Positions 15,653 through 25,628 are shown, numbered from the stretch's first letter. The stretch: DNA of 64,000 bases from Bradyrhizobium_A sp052115025 (GCF_052115025.1 NZ_JBFRFW010000017.1:150163-214162), one strand, 5' to 3'. Translations and numbers: made by a program. The notes: generated from the sequence alone by a model not told the origin.

Positions 15653-17032
15653 ATGACCACCATTTTCGCGCCCCCCACTGCCGACGCCATCCCCATCACT
15701 TTTGCGACCAAGTCCTCGTGGGAGACAGAGAAAGCCGCCCTGTCGGCAACGGCCCGACGTTTCGCCGAGAGCAACGGCTTCTCCGCCAAGCCCGGCCAGT
15801 ATCTGGCGCTACCGGGACCCGATGGTGCATTGGCGCAGGTGCTGTTCGGCCTGGAGGAGGCGACGGCTCCGGCGCACGATCCGTTCCGCCCCGGGCAACT
15901 GCCCGGCTTGCTGCCTGAGGGCGTCTATCGCTTCGCCAATGCCCCATACGACGGTCGGCTCGCGGTGCTCGCCTTTGCTCTCGGCAGCTACCGGTTCGCG
16001 CGCTATCGCAAGGCCGATCAGCCGAAGGCACGCCTGGTGCCCCCCGACGGCATCGATGCCGCCGAGATGACCCGGATCAGCGACGCGGCCACCCTCGCCC
16101 GAAACCTGATCAACACGCCGGCCAACGACATGGGCCCCGAGGACCTCGCCGCCGCGGCCGCCGCACTCGCCGAGCGCTACGGCGCGGCCTTCTCCAACAT
16201 CGTCGGCGACGATCTCCGGGCCAAGAACTTCCCCCTGATTCACGCGGTCGGCCAGGCCTCCCAGCGCGCGCCGCGGCTGATCGATCTCACCTGGGGTGAC
16301 CCGGCGCATCCCAAGGTCACGCTGGTCGGCAAGGGCGTGTGCTTCGATACCGGTGGCCTCGACCTCAAGCCATCGGGCTCGATGCTGCTGATGAAGAAGG
16401 ACATGGGTGGCGCCGCCAACGTGCTGGCGCTCGCGCAGATGGTGATGGATGCCGGGCTCAAGGTGCGGCTGCGGGTGCTGATCCCGGCAGTCGAGAACGC
16501 CGTTGCCGGCAACGCCTTCCGGCCGCTCGACGTCTTGCCGTCGCGCAAGGGGCCGACCGTGGAGATCGGCAACACCGACGCGGAGGGCCGCCTGGTGCTC
16601 GCCGACGCGCTGGCGCTCGCCGACGAGGACAAGCCCGACTTGCTGATCGATCTCGGCACGCTCACCGGCGCCGCGCGCGTGGCCCTTGGTCCCGACCTGC
16701 CGCCGTTCTACACCAACGACGATGGTCTCGCCGACGATCTGTCGCGCAGTGCCCGCGAGGAGAACGACCCGCTGTGGCGGCTGCCGCTGTGGCCCGCCTA
16801 TGACAAATGGCTGGATTCGAAAGTCGCCGACATCAACAACGCCCCGTCCAACGGCTTCGCCGGATCGATCACCTGTGCGCTGTTCCTGCAGCGTTTCGTC
16901 GAGCCGACGACGCGCTGGCTTCATGTCGACATCTACGGCTGGACGCCGACCGCGAAACCCGGCCGCCCCGAAGGCGGCGAATGCCAGGCCGCACGCGCCA
17001 TCTATCAGCTGCTGAGCCGGCGCTATGGCTGA
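15653..17032 (+). CDS. Leucyl aminopeptidase family protein (M17)
   Basis: 459 residues, cytoplasmic. The C-terminal catalytic domain has the dinuclear metal site and signature: VGKGVCFDTGGLDLKPSG (Lys and Asp ligands), MKKDMGGAANVLAL (Asp), and NTDAEGRL at residues 307-314, which supplies Asp, Glu and the catalytic Arg. The N-terminal domain (about 1-150) is shorter and more divergent than in PepA, as in the PepB-like branch common in alphaproteobacteria. It removes N-terminal residues from peptides. The last 8 bp overlap the NlpC/P60 gene, so the two are probably coexpressed in peptide or murein-peptide turnover. Confidence 0.93.
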   Translation: MTTIFAPPTADAIPITFATKSSWETEKAALSATARRFAESNGFSAKPGQYLALPGPDGALAQVLFGLEEATAPAHDPFRPGQLPGLLPEGVYRFANAPYDGRLAVLAFALGSYRFARYRKADQPKARLVPPDGIDAAEMTRISDAATLARNLINTPANDMGPEDLAAAAAALAERYGAAFSNIVGDDLRAKNFPLIHAVGQASQRAPRLIDLTWGDPAHPKVTLVGKGVCFDTGGLDLKPSGSMLLMKKDMGGAANVLALAQMVMDAGLKVRLRVLIPAVENAVAGNAFRPLDVLPSRKGPTVEIGNTDAEGRLVLADALALADEDKPDLLIDLGTLTGAARVALGPDLPPFYTNDDGLADDLSRSAREENDPLWRLPLWPAYDKWLDSKVADINNAPSNGFAGSITCALFLQRFVEPTTRWLHVDIYGWTPTAKPGRPEGGECQAARAIYQLLSRRYG

Positions 17033-17873
17033 TCCCCGGCTGACCCCCGCGCGCCCCGACCTCGCCGCCGAGCACCTGCGCGGGCAGGTGACGGCGGAGC
17101 GCTTTGTCACCGGCGAAGAGCTCGAGGTGTTCGATCCGATCGTGCCGCTGCGCCGTGAGCCCTCGCACGACGCCGCGCTGGACACCCAGGCGCTGAAGGG
17201 CGAGCGGGTAACGATCTACGACCGCACCATCGAGGGCTGGGCGTGGGGACAGCTCGCCGGCGACGGCTATGTCGGCTGGCTGCCCGACCTCGCGCTGGTC
17301 AAACCGCGCACGTCCCCGACCCATGCGGTCACCGCGCTGCGCACGCTCGCCTTCCCGGGCCCGTCGATCAAGCTGCCGCCGGTCGAGACGCTGCCGCTCG
17401 GCGCCCGCCTCGAGGTCGTGCGCACCGATGCGACCTTCGCCATCACGTCCCAGCGGCACTACCTGCCGTTGCCCCATGTCGCGCCGCTCGACCACGTTGA
17501 AGACGACTTCGTCGCGGTCGCCGAGCGGTTCATCGGAACGCCGTATCTGTGGGGCGGCAAGACCAGCCTTGGCACCGACTGCTCGGGCCTCGTCCAGATC
17601 GCACTCGCGGCCTGCGGCATCGCGGCACCGCGCGACAGCGATATGCAAGAGCAGACGCTCGGCGAGGCGCTCGACCACGCGCAGTGGCATGACCTGCGGC
17701 GCGGCGATCTGGTGTTCTGGAAAGGCCATGTCGCCATCGTGAGCGGAACCGACAGTCTCGTCCACGCCAACGCCTATCACATGGCGACCGCGACCGAACC
17801 GCTGCGGGGCGCCGTCAGCCGGATCAGCGCCGCCGGCAGCGAGATCACCAGCGTGCGGCGACTGCTGCGCTGA
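17025..17873 (+). CDS. NlpC/P60 family cell-wall peptidase with SH3 domain
   Basis: 282 residues with no clear signal peptide. SH3b-like regions occupy about 45-150 (LKGERVTIYDRTIEGWAWGQ, DGYVGWLPDLAL). The C-terminal NlpC/P60 domain has the catalytic Cys186 in GTDCSGL and His235 in KGHVAIVSG, preceded by FIGTPYLWGG. Such enzymes cut gamma-D-Glu-meso-DAP bonds in murein peptides. Lack of an export signal suggests cytoplasmic recycling of peptides brought in by importers such as the neighbouring Yej system; that link is inference. It starts inside the end of the aminopeptidase gene. Confidence 0.9.
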   Translation: MADPRLTPARPDLAAEHLRGQVTAERFVTGEELEVFDPIVPLRREPSHDAALDTQALKGERVTIYDRTIEGWAWGQLAGDGYVGWLPDLALVKPRTSPTHAVTALRTLAFPGPSIKLPPVETLPLGARLEVVRTDATFAITSQRHYLPLPHVAPLDHVEDDFVAVAERFIGTPYLWGGKTSLGTDCSGLVQIALAACGIAAPRDSDMQEQTLGEALDHAQWHDLRRGDLVFWKGHVAIVSGTDSLVHANAYHMATATEPLRGAVSRISAAGSEITSVRRLLR

Positions 17874-17912
17874 TCGTGGTCGGACCAGTTCGGGCCGCGC
17901 AGATTGCTCCCG

Positions 17913-19547
17913 TCAGGTCGCGGCGCCCGGCTCGGCCTCGTTGCGGAACGCCGCGGCAAACAGCGCACGGGTATAGTCGGTCTGCGGCGCCTTGAAGAGC
18001 TGCGCCGCCGGCCCCTCCTCGACGATCTTGCCATGGCGCATCACGATGAGGTGGCTCGCCAGCGACGCCACCACGCGCAGGTCATGCGAGATGAACAGAT
18101 AGGTCAGATCCCGCTTGCGCTGCAGTTCGCGCAGGAGATCGACCATCTGGGCCTGGAACAGCATGTCGAGTGCGCTGGTCGGCTCGTCGAGCACCACGAA
18201 GCTCGGCTCCAGCACCGCGGCACGCGCGATGCTGATGCGCTGGCGCTGGCCGCCGGAGAATTCGTGGGGGTAACGAAACCGGGTTGCCGGATCGAGACCG
18301 ACATCGTCCAGCGCCTTGACCACGCGGGCCTCGCGTTCGGTCCGCGTCATTGACGGCTGATGCACCGTCAATCCCTCGGCGATGATGTCGCCGACCGACA
18401 TGCGCGGGCTGAGGGCGCCGAACGGATCCTGAAACACGATCTGCATGTCGCGGCGGAACGGCCTCATCTCCTTGAAGCGCAGGCCCTGGATATCCTTACC
18501 GAGGAACACGATCGGCCCCTGCGACGAGATCAGGCGCAACAGCGCCAGCCCCAGCGTCGTCTTGCCCGAGCCGGACTCGCCGACGACGCCCAGCGTCTCG
18601 CCCTGACGAACCGCTATCGTGACACCGTCGACCGCCTTGATCTGCCCGACGGTGCGACGCATCAGGCCGCGCTTGATCGGAAACCAGACCTTGAGGTCGT
18701 CGGTCGCCATCACCACCGGCGCGTCGGGGCGCGGCGGCGCCGGATCCGGCTTCGGCTCGGCCGCCAGCAGCGCACGCGTGTAGGGATGCTGCGGGCTGCT
18801 GAACACCTGCTCGACCGGTCCCCTCTCGACGATCTTGCCGTCATTCATGACGCAGACGACGTCGGCGATCCGCCGTACGATGCCGAGATCATGGGTGATG
18901 AACAGCAGGCTCATGCCCAGGCGCGCGCGGATGTCCGCAAGCAGCTTGAGGATCTGCGCCTGCACGGTGACGTCGAGCGCCGTGGTCGGCTCGTCGGCAA
19001 TCAGCAGGTCCGGCTCGTTGGCGAGCGCCATGGCGATCATGACACGCTGGCGCTGACCGCCGGACAGTTGATGCGGATAGCTGCCGAGCCGCGTCTCGGG
19101 TTCAGGGATGCCGACCTGGGTCAGGAGTTCGATGATGCGGGTGCGCGCCGCCGCGCCACGCAGCCCGTTGTGTAACGACAGGATCTCGCCGATCTGCGCC
19201 TCGATGGTGTGCAGCGGATTGAGCGAGGTCATCGGTTCCTGGAACACGATCGAGATGTCGTTGCCGCGAATGGCGCGGATCTCATTTTCCTTCAGGGCGA
19301 GCAGGTTCTGACCCTTGAAGTGGATGCTGCCGGAAGGATGAAACGCCGCCGGATAGGGCAGCAGTTTGAGCACCGACAGCGCGCTGACGGACTTGCCCGA
19401 GCCGGATTCGCCGACCAGCGCGACACACTGGCCGCGGCGGATCTCGAACGAAATGCCGTCGACCGCCACCATCGATTCGTTCTCGCCACGACGGAACGCG
19501 ACCGACAGGTCGCGGACATCGAGCAGCGGCTGGTTGATCGCGTCCAT
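17913..19547 (-). CDS. yejF: Peptide ABC transporter ATP-binding protein YejF (two ATPase domains)
   Basis: 544 residues, a fused pair of ABC domains of the oligopeptide/nickel class. Domain 1: Walker A GESGSGKS (46-53), signature LSGGQRQRV, Walker B LLIADEPTTALDV. Domain 2 begins near residue 285: Walker A GESGSGKTT, signature FSGGQRQRI, Walker B FVVLDEPTSALD. Each is followed by the oligopeptide-transporter C-terminal region with HPYTRALLA or TDYTRALFA. It energises YejB/YejE. The start codon shares one base with the yejE stop. It is the last gene of a five-gene minus-strand operon that starts at 25628. Confidence 0.94.
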   Translation of the reverse strand: MDAINQPLLDVRDLSVAFRRGENESMVAVDGISFEIRRGQCVALVGESGSGKSVSALSVLKLLPYPAAFHPSGSIHFKGQNLLALKENEIRAIRGNDISIVFQEPMTSLNPLHTIEAQIGEILSLHNGLRGAAARTRIIELLTQVGIPEPETRLGSYPHQLSGGQRQRVMIAMALANEPDLLIADEPTTALDVTVQAQILKLLADIRARLGMSLLFITHDLGIVRRIADVVCVMNDGKIVERGPVEQVFSSPQHPYTRALLAAEPKPDPAPPRPDAPVVMATDDLKVWFPIKRGLMRRTVGQIKAVDGVTIAVRQGETLGVVGESGSGKTTLGLALLRLISSQGPIVFLGKDIQGLRFKEMRPFRRDMQIVFQDPFGALSPRMSVGDIIAEGLTVHQPSMTRTEREARVVKALDDVGLDPATRFRYPHEFSGGQRQRISIARAAVLEPSFVVLDEPTSALDMLFQAQMVDLLRELQRKRDLTYLFISHDLRVVASLASHLIVMRHGKIVEEGPAAQLFKAPQTDYTRALFAAAFRNEAEPGAAT

Positions 19548-20734
19548 CAGCTCGACCTGAATGTCTTGCGGGGATCGAAGGCGTCACGCACCGCCTCGCC
19601 GATGAAGATCAGCAGCGACAGCATGATCGCGACCGAGAAAAATCCGGTCAGGCCGAGCCACGGCGCCTGGATATTGGATTTGCCCTGCGACAGCAGCTCA
19701 CCCAGCGACGGCGAGCCCGGCGGTAGGCCAAAGCCGAGAAAGTCGAGCGCCGTCAGTGTCATCACCGAAGACGACACGATGAACGGCAGGAACGTCATGG
19801 TGGCGACCATGGCATTCGGCAACAGATGGCGAAACATGATGACGCCATTGGAGACGCCGAGCGCACGCGCTGCCTGGATGTATTCGAAGTTGCGGCCACG
19901 CAGGAATTCGGCGCGCACCAGGCCAACCAGCGACACCCACGAGAACAGCAGCAGGATGCCGAGCAGCACGAAGAAGCCGGGCACCAGCACCGACGACAGG
20001 ATCAGGAGAAGATAAAGCGAGGGAATCGCGGTCCAGATCTCGATGAAGCGCTGGAAGATCAGGTCGGTCCAGCCGCCGAAATAGCCCTGGATGCCGCCGG
20101 CGGCGACGCCGATCACCGACGACGCCAGCGTCAGCGCGAGACCGAACAGCACGGAAATGCGGAAACCGTAGATCAGACGTGCGACCACGTCACGCCCCTG
20201 GTCGTCGGTGCCGAGCCAGTTGTATTCGAGATCGCGGCAGCCCTTCAGGCCCTTGCGCTCCACCACCGTCTTGCACTGCGCCTCTGTCAGAAGCCAAGTC
20301 GGCTTCGACGGCGCCGGCGTCGGCAGGTCGAGGTTGTGGGTGCCATAGGAGTAGCGGATCGGCGCCCACACGATCGAACCGCCCTTGTCCGCGATCAGTT
20401 TCTGCAGGTAGGGATCGCGATAGTCCGCCGCGGTCTCGAAGTCGCCACCGAACGTGGTTTCGGCATAGTTGACGAATGCCGGCCAGTAGAGATGCCCGTC
20501 ATACCGGATCATCAGCGGCCGATCGTTGGCGATCAGCTCGGCGAACATTGAAATCACGAACAGCAGCGAGAAAAGCCAGAACGACCAGTAGCCGCGGCGA
20601 TTCGCCCTGAAGTTCTGCCAGCGCCGCCGGTTCAGTGGCGATGGCCCGAAGCGACGGCGCGACGCCGGCATCGCCTCGCCGAGCGGGGTGATCGTGGTGG
20701 TCTCGACCGGTTCTGGCGCCGTCACGCTCATCAC
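19547..20734 (-). CDS. yejE: Peptide ABC transporter permease YejE
   Basis: 395 residues, inner-membrane permease of the DppC class. After a cytoplasmic N-terminus, one helix (about 50-66) precedes a periplasmic insert of roughly 110 residues that is diagnostic of YejE (WPAFVNYAETTFGGDF and YNWLGTDDQGRDVVARLIYG). The permease core with five helices follows, containing the EAA loop EYIQAARALGVSNGVIMFRH. The start overlaps the yejB stop by 4 bp. Confidence 0.94.
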   Translation of the reverse strand: MMSVTAPEPVETTTITPLGEAMPASRRRFGPSPLNRRRWQNFRANRRGYWSFWLFSLLFVISMFAELIANDRPLMIRYDGHLYWPAFVNYAETTFGGDFETAADYRDPYLQKLIADKGGSIVWAPIRYSYGTHNLDLPTPAPSKPTWLLTEAQCKTVVERKGLKGCRDLEYNWLGTDDQGRDVVARLIYGFRISVLFGLALTLASSVIGVAAGGIQGYFGGWTDLIFQRFIEIWTAIPSLYLLLILSSVLVPGFFVLLGILLLFSWVSLVGLVRAEFLRGRNFEYIQAARALGVSNGVIMFRHLLPNAMVATMTFLPFIVSSSVMTLTALDFLGFGLPPGSPSLGELLSQGKSNIQAPWLGLTGFFSVAIMLSLLIFIGEAVRDAFDPRKTFRSS

Positions 20735-21837
20735 ACCTCGCGCGCCTCGAAATCGATCCGCGGATCAATCCACATATAAGTCAGGTCCGACAGCAGGTTC
20801 ACGACCAGCCCGACCAGCGAGAAGATGTAGAGCGTGCCGAACACCACCGGATAGTCGCGGTTGAGAACGCTCTCGAAGCCGAGCAGGCCAAGTCCGTCCA
20901 GCGAGAAAATGGTTTCGATCAGCAGCGATCCCGAGAAGAACGCGTGGATGAAGGCGCCGGGAAAACCGGCGACCACGATCAGCATGGCGTTGCGGAAGAT
21001 GTGATTGTAGAGCACCTGCCGCTCGCTGCAGCCCTTGGCGCGCGCAGTCATGACGTACTGCTTGCGGATCTCGTCGAGGAACGAGTTCTTGGTCAGCAGC
21101 GTCATCGTCGCGAAGGCACCGAGTGCCATCGACACCAGCGGCAGCGCGAGGTGCCAGAAGTAGTCGATGATCTTCCAGTACCACGGGAATTGCGACCAGC
21201 CGTCCGAGGTCAGGCCACGCAGCGGGAACAGGTCGAGGAACGATCCGCCGGCGAACAGGATGATCAGCAGGATGGCGAACAGAAAGCCGGGAATCGCGAA
21301 GCCGACGATGATGACGCCTGACGTCCAGACATCGAAACGCGACCCGTCGCGCACCGCCTTGCGGATGCCGAGCGGAATCGAGATCAGATAGGTCAGCAAT
21401 GTCATCCAGATGCCCAGCGACATCGATACCGGCAGCTTCTCCTTGATCAGCTGCAATACGCTGACATCTCGGAAATAGCTCTTGCCGAAATCAAAACGGG
21501 CAAAGTTCCACAACATCAGCGCGAAGCGTTCCGGCGCTGGCTTGTCGAAACCGAACTGCTTCTCCAGGCTCTTGATGAAATCCGGATCGAGGCCCTGGGC
21601 GCCGCGGTACTTGGAGTTCATCGCATCCGCCGCCACACCCGCCTGCGGCCGGCCGACGAGATCACCGCCACCACCCGAAATGCGCGAGCTGGCGCCAGTA
21701 TCGGCGCCGTTGAGCTGGGCGATCACCCGCTCGACCGGGCCGCCGGGTGCGAACTGCACCACCACGAAGGACACGAACAAAATCCCGAGCAGGGTCGGGA
21801 TCATCAGCAGCAGGCGGCGGGCGATATAGGCGCTCAT
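20731..21837 (-). CDS. yejB: Peptide ABC transporter permease YejB
   Basis: 368 residues, DppB-class permease. It opens with MSAYIARRLLLMIPTLLGI, has a periplasmic insert including SGGGGDLVGRPQAGVAADAM typical of YejB, then the transport domain with EIRKQYVMTARAKGCSERQ and SGSLLIETIFSLDGLGLLG. It pairs with YejE to form the channel for microcin C-like and other oligopeptides in characterised Yej systems. 3 bp separate it from the preceding binding-protein gene. Confidence 0.94.
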   Translation of the reverse strand: MSAYIARRLLLMIPTLLGILFVSFVVVQFAPGGPVERVIAQLNGADTGASSRISGGGGDLVGRPQAGVAADAMNSKYRGAQGLDPDFIKSLEKQFGFDKPAPERFALMLWNFARFDFGKSYFRDVSVLQLIKEKLPVSMSLGIWMTLLTYLISIPLGIRKAVRDGSRFDVWTSGVIIVGFAIPGFLFAILLIILFAGGSFLDLFPLRGLTSDGWSQFPWYWKIIDYFWHLALPLVSMALGAFATMTLLTKNSFLDEIRKQYVMTARAKGCSERQVLYNHIFRNAMLIVVAGFPGAFIHAFFSGSLLIETIFSLDGLGLLGFESVLNRDYPVVFGTLYIFSLVGLVVNLLSDLTYMWIDPRIDFEAREV

Positions 21838-21840
21838 GGG

Positions 21841-23721
21841 TTACTTCGCCTGATCGAGCTTGGCGGCCTTGGCGGCGTCGGACCACCACAGCGTGCGTTC
21901 GCCGAGCCCGGAGGAATAGCCGTCGGGGTTGTAGCGCGGCAGCTTCGCCGGATGATCGAACACATCCCAGTACGCCACGGGATGATTGCTGCGGTACCAC
22001 TGCGGCACCCAGTAGCGCCCGGCCCGGAACACGCGATCGAGGGCGTGGCAGGCGGTGATCAGCTCGGGACGGCTCTCGGCGCCGATGATACGCTCGATCA
22101 GGGCGTCGATCGCCGGATTGGCGACCCCCGCGAGATTGTACGATCCCTTGGTCTTGGCCGCCTGGGACGAGAAGAACGGTCGCAGGCTGTCGCCCGGCGT
22201 CGCCGACAGGCTGAAACGCTGCATCGTGATATCGAAGTCGAAATCCTCCACCCGCGCGCGATACTGCACAGCGTCGACGACGCGAAGCGTGGCTTCGATG
22301 CCGAGCACGCCGAGATTCTTGATGTACGGCATGTGATGCGGCTGCAGCGACGGCTCGTCGACCAGGAATTCGATCCGGAACACATCGCCGTTGGGCAGCA
22401 GCCGCTTGCCCTCTTTGATCGGAAAGCCGGCATCCTGGAGCAGTTGTGACGCCCTGCGCAGCAGGGCGCGATCCTGGCCGGTGCCATCACTGACCGGCGG
22501 CACGAACGGGGCGTCGAACACCTCGTTCGGAATCTCGCCGCGGAACGGCTCCAGCAGCTTCAACTCGTCCGGCGACGGCGCGCCTTCCGCCATCAGGTTC
22601 GAGTTCTGGAACGGCGACACCGTGCGGGTGTAGGCGCCGTACATGATGGTCTTGTTGGTCCACTCGAAATCGAAGGCGTTGATCAGTGCCTCGCGCACCC
22701 GCGGATCCTTGAAGCGATCGCGACGGGTGTTGATGAACCAGCCCTGCGCACCGGACGGGGTGTCGTCGGGCAGGATCTCGCGCTTGACGCGGCCATCCTT
22801 GATCGCGGGAAAGTCATAACGGGTCGCCCACACCCGCGCGGTGAATTCTTCGCGGTAGAGGTAGTTCCTGGCCGTGAAGCCTTCGAACGCAACGTCACGA
22901 TCGCGGTAGAATTCATAGCGCACGATATCGAAATTGTAGGTGCCCCGCGCGACCGGCAGATCGGCGCCCCACCAGTCCTTGACCCGTTCGAACTCGATGA
23001 AGCGGTTGACCTCGAACTTGCCGACACGATAGGGGCCGGATCCGAGCGGAACATCGAGCGTGGATTCGTCGAACGCACGGCTCGCATAGTAGGCCCTGGA
23101 GAAGATCGGCAGGGCCGCAACGAAGAGCGGTACGTCACGGGCGCGCTTCTCGGCGAAGGTCACCACCAGCGTCGCATCGTCGACTGCCTCGACGGCGGCG
23201 ACGTCACGCATCTGCTGGCTGATCAGCGGGTGCCCCTTGGCCTTCAGCATCGTCAGCGAGAACGCAGCATCCGCCGCGGTCAGCCGCGAACCGTCGTGGA
23301 AACGCGCCTCCGGCCGCAGCACGAAGCGATAGACCAGCTTGTCCGGCGAGATCTCGACCGACTTCGCGAGCAGGCCGTACATCGCGTCCGGCTCGTCGCC
23401 GGCCCGCGCCATCAGCGTGGCGAAGGTCAGGTCCATGCCCTGCGCGCCTTCCCCCTTGAGGATGAAGGCATTGAGCGAATTGAAGGTGAAGTACGACTGA
23501 TTGTTGGCACGCACCGACGGGATGGTCGAGAATATCCCGCCCTTCGGGGCGTCGGGATTGACGTAGTCGAAATGGTGAAAATCGGCAGGGTATTTGAGGT
23601 CGCCGAACACCGACATGCCGTGGGCGGTGCTGGCCGCCGCTGCGGGACGCACCAGCATGGCGGCGGCAACACCGCCGCCGAAGCGAAGCGCCGCACGGCG
23701 GGTGAGCGGGAAAGTGCCCAT
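21841..23721 (-). CDS. yejA: YejA-type extracellular peptide-binding protein, second copy
   Basis: 626 residues from the ATG at 23721 (GAGGG 5 nt upstream, 8 bp after the previous stop). The frame continues upstream inside the first copy, but that part is overlap noise. The leader is Tat-like (LTRRAALRFGGG, cleaved near AAAAS). It is a cluster-C solute-binding protein: DLKYPADFHHFDYVNPDAPK, then FRLRPEARFHDG-type strands (FVLRPEARFHDGSRLTAADA) and RGTYNFDIVRYEFYRDRDV. Family members bind oligopeptides in the periplasm for YejBEF. The tandem paralogue lies just upstream. Confidence 0.92.
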   Translation of the reverse strand: MGTFPLTRRAALRFGGGVAAAMLVRPAAAASTAHGMSVFGDLKYPADFHHFDYVNPDAPKGGIFSTIPSVRANNQSYFTFNSLNAFILKGEGAQGMDLTFATLMARAGDEPDAMYGLLAKSVEISPDKLVYRFVLRPEARFHDGSRLTAADAAFSLTMLKAKGHPLISQQMRDVAAVEAVDDATLVVTFAEKRARDVPLFVAALPIFSRAYYASRAFDESTLDVPLGSGPYRVGKFEVNRFIEFERVKDWWGADLPVARGTYNFDIVRYEFYRDRDVAFEGFTARNYLYREEFTARVWATRYDFPAIKDGRVKREILPDDTPSGAQGWFINTRRDRFKDPRVREALINAFDFEWTNKTIMYGAYTRTVSPFQNSNLMAEGAPSPDELKLLEPFRGEIPNEVFDAPFVPPVSDGTGQDRALLRRASQLLQDAGFPIKEGKRLLPNGDVFRIEFLVDEPSLQPHHMPYIKNLGVLGIEATLRVVDAVQYRARVEDFDFDITMQRFSLSATPGDSLRPFFSSQAAKTKGSYNLAGVANPAIDALIERIIGAESRPELITACHALDRVFRAGRYWVPQWYRSNHPVAYWDVFDHPAKLPRYNPDGYSSGLGERTLWWSDAAKAAKLDQAK

Positions 23722-23729
23722 CGGAACCC

Positions 23730-25628
23730 TCAAGAACGTTTGCCGATCTTTGCCGCCTTGGTCTCGTCGTACCACCAGAGTGTCGGGAATCCGGAGATGC
23801 CGTATTTCGGCATCGGCTCCGGATGGCTGAAGCGATCCCAGCGGGCGTAGCGCTGGAAGCCGTAGGTGAACTGCGGAACGACGTAGAAATTCCACAGCAG
23901 CACGCGGTCGAGTGCCTTGCAGGCGGCCACGAGCTCGGCGCGGTTCGGCGCGTAGATGATGCGCTCGATCAGGGCATCGACGGCCGGGTTCTTGATGCCG
24001 GCGAGATTGCGCGATCCCGGCCGGTCCGCTGCCTGCGAGCCGAAGAAGTCGCGCTGCTCGTTGCCCGGCGACAGCGATTGCGCCCAGAGACCGGTCACGA
24101 GGTCGAAATCGAACGCACGCAGGCGGTTCTGGTACTGCACGTCGTCGACCGTCCGCACCGTGACCGTGATGCCGAGACGCTCGAGGTTCGGCTTGTAGAA
24201 CAGGATGATGCGCTCGTCGCCCTGATCGCGGCTGAGGAATTCGACACTGACGGGCTTGCCCTGTGGATCGACCAGCTTGCGGTCGCGAACGTCGAAGCCC
24301 GCCTCCTTCAGCAGACGCGCGGCTTCGCGCAGGTTGCCGCGAAGCGCCTCGGCGCTGCCGCCGACCGGGTTGGTATAGGGGGTGGTGAAGATCTCCGGCG
24401 AAATCTTGTCGCGGAGCGGCTCCAGCAACTGCAGCTCGAGGCCCTGCGGCAGGCCGGAGGACGCAAGCTCCGTACCTTCGAAGTAGCTGTTGTCGCGGCT
24501 GTACTCGCCGGTGGAGAGCTGGCGGTTCATCTCCTCGAAATCGAACGCGAAGTTGAACGCGCGGCGCAGCCGGACGTCGGAGAACAGCGGACGACGAAGG
24601 TTGAAGACGAAGCCCTGCATCCGGCCGACGCTGTTGACCGGGAATTTCTCCTTGATCACGCGGCCGTCGCGAACGGCCGGAAAATCATAGGCGGTCGACC
24701 ATTCCTTGGCACTGCGCTCCAGAATCCAGTCGACCTGATCGGCCTTGAAGGCCTCCCGCGCCACGGTGTCGTCGCGAAAGAACTCGTAGCGGATCTGGTC
24801 GAAGTTGTTCAGCCCGATATTCACCGGCAGCTTTGCGCCCCAATAGTCGGGAACGCGTTCCATCACCAGGGACCGCGCGGCGACGAAGTCCTTGATCCGA
24901 TACGGGCCCGAGCCAAGCGGCGGCTCCAGCATGGTCGCGCTGACGTCGCGCTTGCGGCCTTGCGCGTCGGTCCCTTCCCACCAGTGCTTGGGCAGGATCA
25001 CGAGCTGTCCCGCGATGGCCGGCAGCTCGCGGTTGCCGGGAGCGTCGAACACGAACTTGACGTCGCGATCGCCAACTTTCTCGACCTTCACGATGTGCCG
25101 ATAGTACGCGCTGTACATCGGGCTGTGGGTCTTGAAGGCGTTGAACGAGAAAATGACGTCCTCGGGCGTCACCGGCTTGCCGTCGTGCCAGCGCGCTTCC
25201 TGGCGCAGGCGGTAGATCACATAGGAGCGGTCGTCCGGATAGGTCGCCGCTTCCGCGAGCAGGCCGTAACCGGTCGACACTTCATCGCGCGAATCGACCA
25301 TCAGCGTTTCGTAGATCAGACCGAGGCCACCCGGCGGGTTGCCCTTCACGCCGGCGACGACGATGTTGAAACTGTCGAACGTGCCGATCTCGAGCTGCCG
25401 CACGCTGCCGCCCTTCGGCGCATCGGGATTGACGTAGTCGAAGCGCTTGAAGTCCGCCGGATACTTGATGTCGTCGAACAGCGACAGCGCGTGCCGCCAG
25501 GGCGCTCCGCCCGGCGCATCGCTGGCGCGTGCCGCATTGACGAGAAAAGCGGCGGGGGTTGTCTGAAACAGCGGGACCGCTGCGGCGATGGCTCCGCTCT
25601 GGAGGACGCGGCGTCGGGAAATTTTCAA
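23730..25628 (-). CDS. yejA: YejA-type extracellular peptide-binding protein, first copy
   Basis: 632 residues with a twin-arginine signal (SRRRVLQSG at residues 4-12, hydrophobic core, cleavage near ARASDA). It belongs to the same family as the next gene: DDIKYPADFKRFDYVNPDAP, RLRQEARWHDGKPVTPEDVI, PVNIGLNNFDQIRYEFFRDD and NFAFDFEEMNRQLSTGEYSR. It is first in the operon yejA-yejA-yejB-yejE-yejF. Two binding proteins for one membrane complex would widen the peptide range. The 155 bp upstream (to the cycM terminator) show no obvious operator. Confidence 0.93.
   Translation of the reverse strand: MKISRRRVLQSGAIAAAVPLFQTTPAAFLVNAARASDAPGGAPWRHALSLFDDIKYPADFKRFDYVNPDAPKGGSVRQLEIGTFDSFNIVVAGVKGNPPGGLGLIYETLMVDSRDEVSTGYGLLAEAATYPDDRSYVIYRLRQEARWHDGKPVTPEDVIFSFNAFKTHSPMYSAYYRHIVKVEKVGDRDVKFVFDAPGNRELPAIAGQLVILPKHWWEGTDAQGRKRDVSATMLEPPLGSGPYRIKDFVAARSLVMERVPDYWGAKLPVNIGLNNFDQIRYEFFRDDTVAREAFKADQVDWILERSAKEWSTAYDFPAVRDGRVIKEKFPVNSVGRMQGFVFNLRRPLFSDVRLRRAFNFAFDFEEMNRQLSTGEYSRDNSYFEGTELASSGLPQGLELQLLEPLRDKISPEIFTTPYTNPVGGSAEALRGNLREAARLLKEAGFDVRDRKLVDPQGKPVSVEFLSRDQGDERIILFYKPNLERLGITVTVRTVDDVQYQNRLRAFDFDLVTGLWAQSLSPGNEQRDFFGSQAADRPGSRNLAGIKNPAVDALIERIIYAPNRAELVAACKALDRVLLWNFYVVPQFTYGFQRYARWDRFSHPEPMPKYGISGFPTLWWYDETKAAKIGKRS

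Noticed and set aside
21841..23895. Extended start for the second yejA at 23895
   Set aside because: The extra 58 residues overlap the first yejA and lack signal features. The ATG at 23721 has a good ribosome site and starts a Tat-like leader.
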